DNA of 64,000 nt from an uncultured Prevotellaceae bacterium (GCA_946185485.1 CAMHJQ010000017.1:1-64000); one strand, 5' to 3'. Shown: positions 16,696 through 25,612, counted from the first letter of the stretch. Notes: a model not told the origin generated them from the sequence alone. Numbers and translations: made by a program.

Positions 16696-19500
16696 ATGCA
16701 AAGTATTGATCTCTTACAGCGAGTCTACGACGCAACAAACTCGGGACTCGACATCATCACCGATCTGCTGCCGGCAGTCGATGATGCAGTAATCAACAAC
16801 AAGAAGGCGTTTCGCCTTCGAACTGACGATCGTACTCCGTCGGCTCACCTCTATCCGCCCGACCAGAAACGGCCTTACTGGCACGTGAAGGACTTCGGCA
16901 TGGGTGAAGGCGGTGGACTCTTTTCGCCCATCGACCTCTACCTGTGGGACCGTGGCTATGGTCAGGACAAGTTCCGCATGGCTTTGGAGGAGCTGGCCGA
17001 ACGCTACGGGGTACAGGAGCAGCTTACCAGCAGCACCAACAAACCCGACATTGAGCAGCGTGCGGCCCGTCCCGACGAGATGGGGGCAATGCCACGCATC
17101 AAGCTCTTTGAGGGACTGGGAGGCATCGATCTCAGCTGCTGGGGTACCAACGTCAAGGCAGAACACCTGGAAACCTACGGGTGGAAGGGTGTCAGTGAGG
17201 TGGCCATCACATACGGTGACAAGGTCATTGTGCGCAAGCCTACGCCTACGTACCCTATTTTTGCCCAGCAGTGCGACTATGTCGACGGGCAGGGTCAGCC
17301 ACAGGTCTTCTATAAGGTTTACGAGCCTCGTAACCCTGACAAGGCCCGCCGTTTCCTCATCGTAGGCAAGAAACCGCAGAACTACATCTACGGCTTGCAG
17401 GTTGTGCGCCAGCGTTTTCAGGAGCAAGGCGAAGAGAAGTTGTCCGTACTGCTGCTTGTCAGCGGCGGCAGCGATGCCGTCACAGCCCTGAGTTACGGCT
17501 ATCCGGCCGTATGGCTCGACAGCGAGACGAAAGGGCTCTCTGATTTTGATTACGACGTGCTGATGAAGTACACCAAATGGCTGGTGAACATTCCCGACAT
17601 CGACGCAACGGGCGTCAAGGCCGGTCAGCGACTAGCGCTCACACACCTTGGCATCCACACGGCATGGCTCTCGCAGAGCGACATGGGCGGTCTGCACGAC
17701 AACCGTGGACGGCAGTGTAAGGACCTGCGCGACTACTGTCGTCTGACCCCGTCGAAGAAGGCAATGGACACGCTCGTGAACCGTGCCGTCAAGGCGAAGT
17801 TCTGGACCATGCACGAGAACAAGCAGGGACAGAAGGAGTACGCGCTGAGCCTCTCATCGCTCAACTACTTCCTGGAGCTGAACGGCTTCTACACGCTCAA
17901 GGACGAGACGCGCAAGGAACCTGTCTACATCCGTATCGAAGGCATCATCGTTCAGCACATCACGGCCAAGACTATCGTCAACTTCCTGAAGAACTGGATG
18001 GAACAGCAGGGACTGCCCAAGGCACTGCAGGACAAGGTGCTGCGCAGTCGTGACCTGCCTACCAACAATGTCAGCACGCTGCGCGAACGCGACGATCTGG
18101 ACTTCAGCCGTGCTACGGCGACATCCCAACGTTTCTACTTCCGCAACTGCTGGGTAGAGGTTTCGGCAGAGCGTATTGCCACCCACCGCTATTCCGAGTC
18201 CGACGGTCACTACGTCTGGCAGGACAGCATCATCCAGCATGACTACCGCCCGATGCCTGACATGTTCTCCGTCATTACAGACGAGGAAGGACGCTACAAC
18301 GTCGACATCGCTGCGAATGTGGAACTGAGCAACCTGCTTAAGTTCCATGTCAACACCTCGCGTCTCTATTGGCGCAAAGAGGATGAAGGCGGACTGGAAC
18401 TGACCGTCGAGGAGATTGCAGAGCAGAATCTAAGCCTTGCCAGCAAACTGGCCAACTACGGCTATCTGCTTTCCGGCTATAAGTCTGAGTCGGAGGCATG
18501 GGCGACCATTTGCATGGACAGCACACTGGCCGAGAATGCCGACGAGTGCAACGGACGTAGCGGCAAGTCATTCTACGTGAATGCCGCAGCCACGATGGCA
18601 AAGACGTTCAAGATTGATGCCGGCACGACTTCGTTCCGGGACCCGCGCTTCATCTTCGACGGAGTGACAGAAGACACCTCGCTGGTATTCATCGACGAGT
18701 GTCCGCTCAGGTTCAACTACAACTTCATCTACGGCATGGTGTCTGGCGACTTCCGTGTGGAGGAGAAAAACCGCCACTCGTTCGTCATTCCCTTTGCCCA
18801 GAGTCCGAAGTTCGTACTGGCCACCAACTTCACCCTCTCACGCCACGACCCTTCGACCGAAGGACGTATCTGGCCGTTGCCGTTCAGCGACTACTACCAC
18901 GTGAAGACCCCTAAGAACGACTACCGCGAGTCGCGCTCCATCCGCGATGACTTCGGCAAAGACCTGATGGGTACACAGTACGATGAACACGACTGGCAGC
19001 TGGACTTAGCCTTCATGCTCCAGTGTGTGCGCTTCTACCTGTCGCTGAAGCCTGGCGAGCGTCGCATCATGCCTCCGCTGAGCCGCATCGAACGCCGCGA
19101 ACAGATGGCTGCCGTGGGCAAGGACTTCCGTCAGTGGGCCGACGACTTCTTTGCCGAAGACAGCGGTCATCTGGACTGCGACCTGAAGGCCGAACAGGTG
19201 TTGGCCGACTTCAACCAGGAGACCAAGTTCGGATGGTCGCCGAAGAAGATGACACAGCACCTTACGGCCTACTGTCAGCTGGCCGAGCACATCCACTGCT
19301 TGAACCCTGCCTCCGTTACACACAAGGAACAAGATGGCGGACGTTGGATCAAGCGCGATGAGAACAACCAGCAGAAAGCCTACTATTTTATACAGTCCGT
19401 CAAAGCGGTTGGGGACGTCTCCAAAACGGATTCTGTTCAGACCCGCATTTCGTTTGAATCCGATTCATCGGAAGAGCAGATAGATGATCGGCCGTTCTAA
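16696..19500 (+). CDS. Primase-helicase-like replication protein (TOPRIM and SF3-type ATPase)
   Basis: 934 residues. The N-terminal part contains a CHC2/primase-like region (RTDDRTPSAHLYP, YWHVKDFG) and a TOPRIM-like core (LLLVSGGSDAVTALSYGYPAVWLDSE, about 250-280; NIPDIDATG). The C-terminal half holds a helicase ATPase: Walker A NGRSGKSF near 620, Walker B LVFIDEC near 663, and a motif-C-like KFVLATNF near 710. This order is typical of phage- or plasmid-type bifunctional primase-helicases. No capsid, integrase or replication-origin gene is adjacent, so the element, if any, is degenerate or the gene is domesticated. A terminator follows, then an HU-type gene. Codon use is GC-rich, unlike the island upstream. 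Confidence 0.8.
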   Translation: MQSIDLLQRVYDATNSGLDIITDLLPAVDDAVINNKKAFRLRTDDRTPSAHLYPPDQKRPYWHVKDFGMGEGGGLFSPIDLYLWDRGYGQDKFRMALEELAERYGVQEQLTSSTNKPDIEQRAARPDEMGAMPRIKLFEGLGGIDLSCWGTNVKAEHLETYGWKGVSEVAITYGDKVIVRKPTPTYPIFAQQCDYVDGQGQPQVFYKVYEPRNPDKARRFLIVGKKPQNYIYGLQVVRQRFQEQGEEKLSVLLLVSGGSDAVTALSYGYPAVWLDSETKGLSDFDYDVLMKYTKWLVNIPDIDATGVKAGQRLALTHLGIHTAWLSQSDMGGLHDNRGRQCKDLRDYCRLTPSKKAMDTLVNRAVKAKFWTMHENKQGQKEYALSLSSLNYFLELNGFYTLKDETRKEPVYIRIEGIIVQHITAKTIVNFLKNWMEQQGLPKALQDKVLRSRDLPTNNVSTLRERDDLDFSRATATSQRFYFRNCWVEVSAERIATHRYSESDGHYVWQDSIIQHDYRPMPDMFSVITDEEGRYNVDIAANVELSNLLKFHVNTSRLYWRKEDEGGLELTVEEIAEQNLSLASKLANYGYLLSGYKSESEAWATICMDSTLAENADECNGRSGKSFYVNAAATMAKTFKIDAGTTSFRDPRFIFDGVTEDTSLVFIDECPLRFNYNFIYGMVSGDFRVEEKNRHSFVIPFAQSPKFVLATNFTLSRHDPSTEGRIWPLPFSDYYHVKTPKNDYRESRSIRDDFGKDLMGTQYDEHDWQLDLAFMLQCVRFYLSLKPGERRIMPPLSRIERREQMAAVGKDFRQWADDFFAEDSGHLDCDLKAEQVLADFNQETKFGWSPKKMTQHLTAYCQLAEHIHCLNPASVTHKEQDGGRWIKRDENNQQKAYYFIQSVKAVGDVSKTDSVQTRISFESDSSEEQIDDRPF

Positions 19501-19524
19501 ACCGCAACACCCTCTTTCAAAGCT

Positions 19525-19561
19525 CGTCCTGGGTATAGACCATAGACCCAGGACGGGTTTT
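19525..19561 (+). terminator. Terminator of the primase-helicase gene
   Basis: CGTCCTGGGT (19525-19534) and ACCCAGGACG (19546-19555) form a perfect 10-bp stem followed by a short T-rich run. Confidence 0.75.
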
Positions 19562-19788
19562 CTTTGTGCTGTTACAGATACAGATGTTACACTTCTTCCT
19601 ATCCTCCACTGTCATTCTCTATTATCTTTTTTACTACCTTGATTTCTTGCAAAAAAAGTGTACATGTGCAACAACTAAGATAAAAGAAGATGTATATCAA
19701 TGATATACTGACGCTTACACCTTCTTTCCGTTTGTTACACATCTTGTTTCAGATTTGCTACACTTCGCAAGTGTAACCAATCGGGATC

Positions 19789-19920
19789 GAAGAGTGCGCT
19801 TCTGACTTGGGAAGAAGCGCACTCTTCTTTATGAAAAGAGCGTTTCTGAGAGGCGGAAAGTGCGCTTCTTCATCATGAAAAGTGCGCTTCGGCGATGCGA
19901 AAAGAGCCCTTCTTCGGGAG
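19789..19920. repeat. Six-unit tandem array with about 22-bp period upstream of the HU-type gene
   Basis: Units begin at 19789, 19811, 19833, 19856, 19877 and 19899 and are 21-23 bp long. Most carry GAAAAGTGCGCTTC or a close variant. Unit 2 carries the core in reverse (GAAGAAGCGCACTCTTC), so units 1 and 2 can pair. The period is two helical turns, so all cores face the same side of the DNA. This fits an array of protein-binding sites. The rest of 19562-19975 shows only scattered GTTACAC words and the palindrome ACACTTCGCAAGTGT near 19769-19783. Confidence 0.7.
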
Positions 19921-19975
19921 GGGTCTGGGAATTAACAATAATTAAAGAAATAGTTGAAATAAAAACGTGTAAATG

Positions 19976-20007
19976 TTTGGTAATATGAAAAATATTTCTT
20001 ACCTTTG
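19976..20007 (+). promoter_or_regulatory. Promoter of the HU-type gene
   Basis: TTTG at 19976-19979, a 20-bp spacer and TACCTTTG at 20000-20007. It predicts a leader of about 120 bases before the ATG at 20135. It lies 55 bp downstream of the 22-bp array. Confidence 0.65.
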
Positions 20008-20031
20008 TAACTGTAATCAAGGACGTGTTAC

Positions 20032-20070
20032 GGACGGTTGGTGAACCGGATAGGACGGTTGGAGAACCGG
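20032..20070 (+). promoter_or_regulatory. Twin hairpins in the HU-type gene leader
   Basis: Two 18-bp direct copies, 20032-20049 and 20053-20070, differ at one base. Each forms CGGTT-(4)-AACCG, a tight 5-bp hairpin with a GGTG or GGAG loop. They lie about 20 bases after the predicted transcript start. They could be RNA control hairpins or a pair of operators one 21-bp step apart. Confidence 0.5.
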
Positions 20071-20134
20071 AATCGGCGTCTGAGATACAGCTTTCAGTTA
20101 ACCTTAATAATAACCCTTTAAAACGTTTAGTATC

Positions 20135-20629
20135 ATGGCAAATCGTTATGCTTTGAAACAGAACCAGAACGAGAAGTCGTCGGCCTACGGCAAGTACTAT
20201 GCCCGTGCCGTCAACGACGAGAAGTTCACCGAGTTGTCCGAGATTGCGGACTTCATCCAGAAGCAGGCCACCGTCAAGCGCTCTGACGTGAAGGCGGTGC
20301 TCGACGAGCTGGGCGAGGCTATCCAGCACTACCTGGGACAGGGCCGCAAGGTCAAGATCGAGGGCCTGGGCGTCTTCAAGCCCGGCATTGGCTCAGACGG
20401 TGTGGAGAACATCACCGACTTCAACCCCGCGCAGCACCTGCACCAGACGCACCTCATCTTCACCCCCGCGACGGAGACCGTCGGCAAGCGCCGCATCGCT
20501 ACGGCCATCGCCAAGGTGACGTGGGAGATGGTGGACGTGGCCGTCGACAGCAAGGGCAACTCAATGGTGGGCCGCGTGGCCATCCAGGAGGCCCGTGCCG
20601 CTGCTGCCGAGCAGAATGCCGGAGGCTAA
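20135..20629 (+). CDS. HU/IHF-family DNA-binding protein, long Bacteroidetes form
   Basis: 164 residues. The core (about 38-125) matches the HU-like fold of the long Bacteroidetes forms: EIADFIQKQATVKRSDVKAVLDELGEAIQHYLGQGRKVKIEGLGVFKPGI. After it come a shortened DNA-binding arm and an extended C-terminus rich in Ala and Glu. Such proteins bend or coat DNA. The start at 20135 is the first ATG after a good promoter and a structured leader. The upstream 22-bp array and twin hairpins may be autoregulatory sites. A GC-rich 3' region with CCTCACAG/CTGTGAGG arms precedes the terminator. Confidence 0.85.
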   Translation: MANRYALKQNQNEKSSAYGKYYARAVNDEKFTELSEIADFIQKQATVKRSDVKAVLDELGEAIQHYLGQGRKVKIEGLGVFKPGIGSDGVENITDFNPAQHLHQTHLIFTPATETVGKRRIATAIAKVTWEMVDVAVDSKGNSMVGRVAIQEARAAAAEQNAGG

Positions 20630-20727
20630 GCCTCATGACCTCACAGGATGCCTGTCACGCTGTGAGGTGGGGCCACCCCACCCCCTATGTGAGGTCGCTC
20701 CGTGAGGTGATTAACGAACCCTAAACG

Positions 20728-20775
20728 AAAGAGGGTGTGTCAAATAGTTACTTCATTTTGACACATCCTCTTTTT
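20728..20775 (+). terminator. Terminator after the HU-type gene
   Basis: The 17-base arms 20728-20744 and 20757-20773 (AAAGAGGGTGTGTCAAA against TTTGACACATCCTCTTT, one mismatch) are followed by T residues to 20775. Confidence 0.85.
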
Positions 20776-20786
20776 ATAGCTTTAAA

Positions 20787-20830
20787 ATGTAGTAGACACG
20801 AGGTCTGGAAAAAACGCTTTAGAACCTGTA
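20787..20830 (-). repeat. Dispersed repeat and possible 3' end of a lost outer-membrane gene
   Basis: The 28 bases at 20787-20814 recur exactly at 46734-46761, and similarity continues through the next 16 bases. At the second site this sequence overlaps the stop of a FadL-like barrel gene (LTYSF-stop). Here the same minus-strand frame reads SYRF-stop. This copy is therefore probably the residue of a duplicated or deleted barrel gene. Confidence 0.5.
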
Positions 20831-20851
20831 GGACGTGACACTGTCCCCAGA

Positions 20852-22834
20852 TTACTTATATTTTACGTGTATCTCTATACTGTATCCATCAGAATAAGTA
20901 TAGACATAGAAATCGAAATCTACATTGTCATAATAAGCATAATATACATAATAATTATAGTAATCCTGATAACTAAACTTGACACCTATATTCGTAAAAT
21001 CGTTGTAGATTGTTCTTACATATGGGGTAATATCAGAAACAACAGACTTAGCAACATCAAATCGATAGCGGAATGTCGGACCGCCGGAAAAACCCTTACC
21101 ACAGCTGAAAGAAGTAAGAGGCAGTCCGCGATATGAAATACCGGTAAGCGAAATGTTCTTGTAAACCTCCACATAGATAGCATCGCTATACGTGGTCAGA
21201 TTGAACAGACTGGAAAGCACATTGTATGCCGAATTGTATGATGCGCTCTGTAAATCGAGGTCGACGAACCCGAAAGGCTTGAATATCATATCCACAAGCG
21301 ACATGGGGGCTGCATCCTGTATGATGGTGATCGTCTTGGTGTACGATCCCGATGTAATGGTCAGCGTGCAGTACCTTGCGGTGATATCCGTGCTCTTGTC
21401 AATATAAAGTATGATGTTCTGATCGCCTTTTCCACTAATCATTTGGGAAGTATTATAGTTCGTGTCCAGATGCAACCATGATGCATTGCTTGGGCGTTGA
21501 ACAGTCCATTCGCGACGGTCGGTGGCTTTTATTTGCAACAGCAGGTAATCGCCATCGCGTGCGCAGTTTGTCCTGTTGATGCTCACATCAATGGTTCCCT
21601 CGCCAGCAGCCTGGGTGACGTCAATGGTCTCCGTTCCACCTTCATAAGTCACGGTAACCGTGGCATAACGTATATCCATCGTTGGATTGCTGGTTGCTTT
21701 TAACGTCAGGTCACCGTCACCATTATGATTTGTGGGAGAAACCGTCAGCCAATCCTTGTCGCTCGAAGCATACCATTTTCTGTTACAGGTAATCGTAATG
21801 GTCTGGCCGTAGCTGGGCGTGGCATCGAAATCAACTTTTTTCTTGGATAATTTGAGGGATGGAGACCCTTCCTGAGTTATGCTGACGTATTCGCTCTTGC
21901 CGCCATGACTGATGACTACAGTAGCTGTACGGCTCTTGTCCGACGGATTGGCCTCTGCCACTATGGTAACCTTGCCACTATTCTTTCCTTCTGCATCTTT
22001 TAGGGTTACCCAATTGGCACTACACGTTGCCTTCCACGACTGATTGATGGTGATAGAGAGATATTTGCTCTCTCCTCGATAAGAATAATTGAAAGATTTG
22101 TCAGATAGTATAATATCTACCCAAACATAGCCGTTGCCGGTACATTTAGTACATTTGCCGTCGTGGTTTTTGCATTTGGCACAGTGGCCGTCGCCTCCAC
22201 AGGTACTGCATTGGGGCTTACCACCGCATTTTCTGCAATTGTAACTTCCCTTACATACTCTACAGTTTCCATCGGTGCATTCTGAACATTTTTCTGTTCT
22301 TGTGCCATTACAATATTTACAGATGTTTGTGCCGTGACACCCACTACAATTTGGACACAGTTTGTAGTCTCCCCAGCAAATAGGACAAGTACCATGTCCA
22401 TAGCAGAGGGAGCAATCCTGTTCTCGTGTTCCCAGACAATTCTTGCATTTGCCTCCAGCACAGTTGTTGGGGCATCTGCCGCTTCCACCACACTCGGAAC
22501 AATATTTGCCAGTTCCCTTACATGTCGTACAGCCTTTACCTGAACCGTGACACGTCGTACAATGAGTATCACCTTTGCATTCGGGACATGTATCCTTTAC
22601 ATATCCAACATTCTCTGTGGTAATAACGGCTTTGGTAATGTCGTTGACGGAGAACCCATAGCCGCCGATGGTCATCCATGTTCCATTGCTGGAGAATGTA
22701 GCAGGCGAACTGGATGTTATTTCCGATGCCGAATACTGCTTGCTACCGTTTTTTGTGGTAATGGTCAGCGTCTGCGCCGTTGTCGATAATGTCACCAGCA
22801 GGGAAGCAATGATGAGGAATAATATCTTTTTCAT
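20852..22834 (-). CDS. Secreted cysteine-rich (zinc-ribbon array) and BACON-domain protein
   Basis: 660 residues. A signal peptide (MKKILFLIIASLLVTLSTTAQ) is followed by a short beta region. Residues about 82-235 then hold some 15 CxxC motifs, many as CxxCxGxG like the DnaJ cysteine-rich domain but repeated far beyond the usual four. Next come two or three BACON-like beta-sandwich domains (SANWVTL, DKDWLTVSP, NASWLHLD; each with TATVVIS- or RYATVTV-type strands). A Tyr-rich C-terminal region (about 515-660) has no T9SS tail. BACON domains bind glycans or mucin. A metal-binding or disulfide-rich array outside the cytoplasm is unusual. The start overlaps the upstream stop by 4 bp (ATGA), so it is coupled to the 122-residue gene. 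Confidence 0.75.
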   Translation of the reverse strand: MKKILFLIIASLLVTLSTTAQTLTITTKNGSKQYSASEITSSSPATFSSNGTWMTIGGYGFSVNDITKAVITTENVGYVKDTCPECKGDTHCTTCHGSGKGCTTCKGTGKYCSECGGSGRCPNNCAGGKCKNCLGTREQDCSLCYGHGTCPICWGDYKLCPNCSGCHGTNICKYCNGTRTEKCSECTDGNCRVCKGSYNCRKCGGKPQCSTCGGDGHCAKCKNHDGKCTKCTGNGYVWVDIILSDKSFNYSYRGESKYLSITINQSWKATCSANWVTLKDAEGKNSGKVTIVAEANPSDKSRTATVVISHGGKSEYVSITQEGSPSLKLSKKKVDFDATPSYGQTITITCNRKWYASSDKDWLTVSPTNHNGDGDLTLKATSNPTMDIRYATVTVTYEGGTETIDVTQAAGEGTIDVSINRTNCARDGDYLLLQIKATDRREWTVQRPSNASWLHLDTNYNTSQMISGKGDQNIILYIDKSTDITARYCTLTITSGSYTKTITIIQDAAPMSLVDMIFKPFGFVDLDLQSASYNSAYNVLSSLFNLTTYSDAIYVEVYKNISLTGISYRGLPLTSFSCGKGFSGGPTFRYRFDVAKSVVSDITPYVRTIYNDFTNIGVKFSYQDYYNYYVYYAYYDNVDFDFYVYTYSDGYSIEIHVKYK

Positions 22835-23199
22835 TTCACAAATACTTTCTTGTTTCCCTTACTTGTTTTGATCACGTATATGCCTTTTGTAGGCTTCTCC
22901 ACAGGATGACCTTGCAAATCGTAGTAGCCATAAACCTTGTATTCATCAACATTTACAGTTTGAATGCCTGTTGAAATGTTGCTGGGGGTGAAATACATCT
23001 TTTTCAGGTCTTTGAGATTAAATGTCTTTTGATTGCCAACCTTCAATGTTGTCGAGCTGAACACCAGCGAGATGTCTGAGGAGAACTCAATAGAAACCGT
23101 CTCGCCGCTGTAAGTCTCGAAGGTCAGGTAGGGATAATCATCTGCCTGGGCAGGGATTATGCTTGCCAATAGAATGAGAGTAATAATTATTTTTTTCAT
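22831..23199 (-). CDS. Small secreted protein with T9SS-type C-terminal tail
   Basis: 122 residues: a signal peptide (MKKIIITLILLASIIPAQA), a short beta-rich middle (ISLVFSSTTLKVGNQKTFNLKDL) and a compact T9SS sorting tail (YGYYDLQGHPVEKPTKGIYVI, then KKVFVK). The middle resembles the leader module that precedes many bacteroidal surface proteins. It may have been fused to, or may act with, the cysteine-rich protein encoded next, whose gene overlaps it by 4 bp and which lacks such a tail. No good promoter lies close; TATCTTTG on the minus strand at 23553-23546 is the nearest candidate. Confidence 0.7.
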   Translation of the reverse strand: MKKIIITLILLASIIPAQADDYPYLTFETYSGETVSIEFSSDISLVFSSTTLKVGNQKTFNLKDLKKMYFTPSNISTGIQTVNVDEYKVYGYYDLQGHPVEKPTKGIYVIKTSKGNKKVFVK

Positions 23200-23368
23200 A
23201 AGATCCTAAATTCCGCAGCACTTTAGTTAAACAATCTTTATAAGTTCCTGAACAACAAAAAGTTCTTCGACGCGCGAAGCGGCAAAGCCGAGCGGCTCAG
23301 GATTTTGCCATGTCAGATTTTTCACTTACCTTAGTGCTGCGTTTAAAGACAAGAAAATCATCAATAAC

Positions 23369-23500
23369 ATGGCAAAGGCACAAATAAAATCTGAGGAAAT
23401 CACTCCTTTTGGAGGAATATTTCATGTGAGAGAGCTACCAGTACGGCGAGATTGTGGGGTCGTTGTCAGGCGTATACTTCTGTGGTGGTGAAAAAAGACA
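23369..23500 (+). pseudogene. Remnant of an IS1380-family transposase gene
   Basis: A 40-codon frame begins MAKAQIKSEEITPFGGIFHV, the usual N-terminus of bacteroidal IS1380 transposases. From about 23432 another frame reads YQYGEIVGSLSGVYFCGG, a downstream segment of the same family. An internal deletion has joined the two, and the rest of the roughly 430-residue enzyme is missing. Outside this piece, 23200-23749 contains a CCGCCAA/TTGGCGG arm pair near 23625 and no gene I can support. Confidence 0.65.
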
Positions 23501-23749
23501 GTTGTTTCATATTCTTCTTTTGGTTTTAGTTAGTACTCGACTCTGCAAAGATACGCATTTTTATGAATGTTTGCAATACGGCAAATTCCTACAAATCCGA
23601 TGACGTGACGTAATCGCCTCCAACCCGCCAAAATTGGCGGATAAGAGGGATATTTTTCACCGTAATCGTTTTCCTGCCACCTGCTCTCGTTTTTTCTGGT
23701 CCATCTTTTGTCCTTCTTTGCTCTTTTCCCGAAAATATTGAACGAATTA

Positions 23750-23781
23750 TTTGGGTATCCAAATATTATTTCTTACTTTTG
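23750..23781 (+). promoter_or_regulatory. Orphan promoter
   Basis: TTTG at 23750-23753, a 20-bp spacer and TACTTTTG at 23774-23781 form a near-perfect promoter. The first frame downstream (ATG near 23851) is only six codons long (MKRLTY). It may be left from a deleted gene or drive an untranslated RNA; the next gene has its own promoter at 24023. Confidence 0.5.
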
Positions 23782-24022
23782 TATCCGTATAAGATATTAT
23801 ATCACACGATAAATTCATATCTTGCAGACTACCAACTTAAAAGCGGAATAATGAAAAGACTGACTTATTGAGGGTCAGTAGAATGTCCCCAGTCACCTTA
23901 TGAGAACCTCTTTTAGCAAAAACTCTCAGCCTTTATGAATGAAAAATTTCCCCCTTGTCTTACATTTTTGCCCTTTCAGCGCACGAATCATTCCTTTTAT
24001 CTTGCCTGGACGCCTAGAAACG

Positions 24023-24054
24023 TTTGCAAAAACTCCCAGAAATCACTATCTTTG
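24023..24054 (+). promoter_or_regulatory. Promoter of the Big_2 protein gene
   Basis: TTTG at 24023-24026, a 20-bp spacer and TATCTTTG at 24047-24054. It lies inside the longest open frame (from 23939) and so rules out the upstream starts of that frame. Confidence 0.65.
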
Positions 24055-24103
24055 TCAGGTTGAAAAACTGTTATTACTAACTATCTACAGCATGATAAGC
24101 ATT

Positions 24104-25612
24104 ATGAAGAAACGAAAACTTTTACTTTTTCTCATTTGCTGTATGGGAATACTTATGTTTCCCCTCAGCACCCTCGCCGCCTCCTACAGCGGCTATGTTG
24201 GCGATGAGTTTACATTGGTCAAACCAAGCGTATCTGTCCTGGCTACGAAAATTAAGGACGTGACTTGGTCTGGACATTATGCTGACGGCATCTCCTGCTA
24301 TGAAACATCAACGGGTCTGAAAGTCAGAATCACGTCCTACTTCGAATGGCCGATAAACATCACTTGTCGTGTGAAATACGAGTGGAGCAACGGTCAAGGT
24401 ACTTACACCAGTGATAAAACGGAGACTTATTCCATCAGATGTTTGCCTGTGGAAATCAATGTGAGCAATGCGAACATGACCCTGAAAGTGGGACAAAAGC
24501 AGTACATTGACTATCAACTCTCACCGTCTAAAAGTGCGAATCTAACTTTCAGGTCAGACAACTCCAGTGTGGCTACAGTAAACAGTATGGGTGAGGTAAC
24601 AGCAGTAGGAACTGGCTTTGCAAAAATCACCATCGATCAGAATATGGGCGAATCAGCCTATTGTAATGTAACCGTATCTGAGCCTATTGCACCCACATCC
24701 ATCTCCTTACCTGCAGAGAGGACGGTAGATGTCTTTTCGTCTATCACCCTTAGCCCCACGTTGCAACCCTCTGAGGCCAACCCTGTCTTGAAATGGGAGA
24801 CCAGCAATGCCACGATTGCGAGTGTCTCTCAAAACGGAAAGGTGACAGGCAATGAGCCTGGTACAGCCATCATTACTGTTACGACCGACAACGGCCTATC
24901 GGCGTCGTGCACCGTCACTGTCAAAGATATAGACCGCACTCCAACACAATTTACTATTGACGATGCTTTCCGAAAGAAGACCATATATGTTGGCAACACG
25001 TGGGGGATCGTATACTCCGTGTTGCCATCCTATGCCAAATATAACATGCGCTGGACGTCTTCGGACGAAAATGTGGCCACAGTCGACTTTCTGGGGCGGG
25101 TAACTGCTTTGCGACAAGGCACGACCAGAATTACCGGCACTATTGACGGCACCAGTCTGACGAGTTATTGTGACTTGACGGTGAAAGGAATTCCCAACAT
25201 GCTGACCATCTGGTTTGCCAATAGCCAGACTACCGATATCAAGTTGGATGAGAATATCAAAGTGACGGTAGAGAAAGACAAATTCATCGTCAAGAGCAAG
25301 ACGGTAGACATAGAGTACAATGCCATAGACGTGACGAAATTCACGTTAGAGTCCGACGGCTCTGACCCCACTGCCATCCAGGGAATCCCATCAAGCAAAA
25401 CTGAAGGCACGATCAGTTACGACGGTAATGTCATCCTGCTCTCAGGCTTCTCTCATGGTAGTGCCGTCCAAATCTTCAACATCGGCGGACAAGTCAAAGG
25501 CAGTCATCACATTGGTCAAGACGGCCATCTCGCCATTTCGCTTGACGGATTGTCACGTGGCATTTATATTGTTAAAACAGAAAGTATCACCTATAAAATC
25601 ATCAAGAAATGA
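24104..25612 (+). CDS. Secreted protein with bacterial Ig-like (Big_2) domains and T9SS tail
   Basis: 502 residues from Met 24104; a Met at 24092 is an alternative. The signal peptide is MKKRKLLLFLICCMGILMFP. At least three Big_2 domains follow, each with the signature S.V.TV...G.VTA...G.A.IT (NSSVATVNSMGEVTAVGTG; NATIASVSQNGKVTGNEPG; DENVATVDFLGRVTALRQG). The C-terminal 75 residues are a T9SS sorting domain (VQIFNIGGQV, LSRGIYIVKT, YKIIKK). It is probably a surface-anchored adhesin or scaffold. The gene ends with a 4-bp overlap (ATGA) with the next gene. Confidence 0.85.
   Translation: MKKRKLLLFLICCMGILMFPLSTLAASYSGYVGDEFTLVKPSVSVLATKIKDVTWSGHYADGISCYETSTGLKVRITSYFEWPINITCRVKYEWSNGQGTYTSDKTETYSIRCLPVEINVSNANMTLKVGQKQYIDYQLSPSKSANLTFRSDNSSVATVNSMGEVTAVGTGFAKITIDQNMGESAYCNVTVSEPIAPTSISLPAERTVDVFSSITLSPTLQPSEANPVLKWETSNATIASVSQNGKVTGNEPGTAIITVTTDNGLSASCTVTVKDIDRTPTQFTIDDAFRKKTIYVGNTWGIVYSVLPSYAKYNMRWTSSDENVATVDFLGRVTALRQGTTRITGTIDGTSLTSYCDLTVKGIPNMLTIWFANSQTTDIKLDENIKVTVEKDKFIVKSKTVDIEYNAIDVTKFTLESDGSDPTAIQGIPSSKTEGTISYDGNVILLSGFSHGSAVQIFNIGGQVKGSHHIGQDGHLAISLDGLSRGIYIVKTESITYKIIKK

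Noticed and set aside
23939..24103. Longer start of the Big_2 protein gene at 23939
   Set aside because: A well-spaced promoter at 24023-24054 lies inside that extension, and a normal signal peptide begins at 24104.
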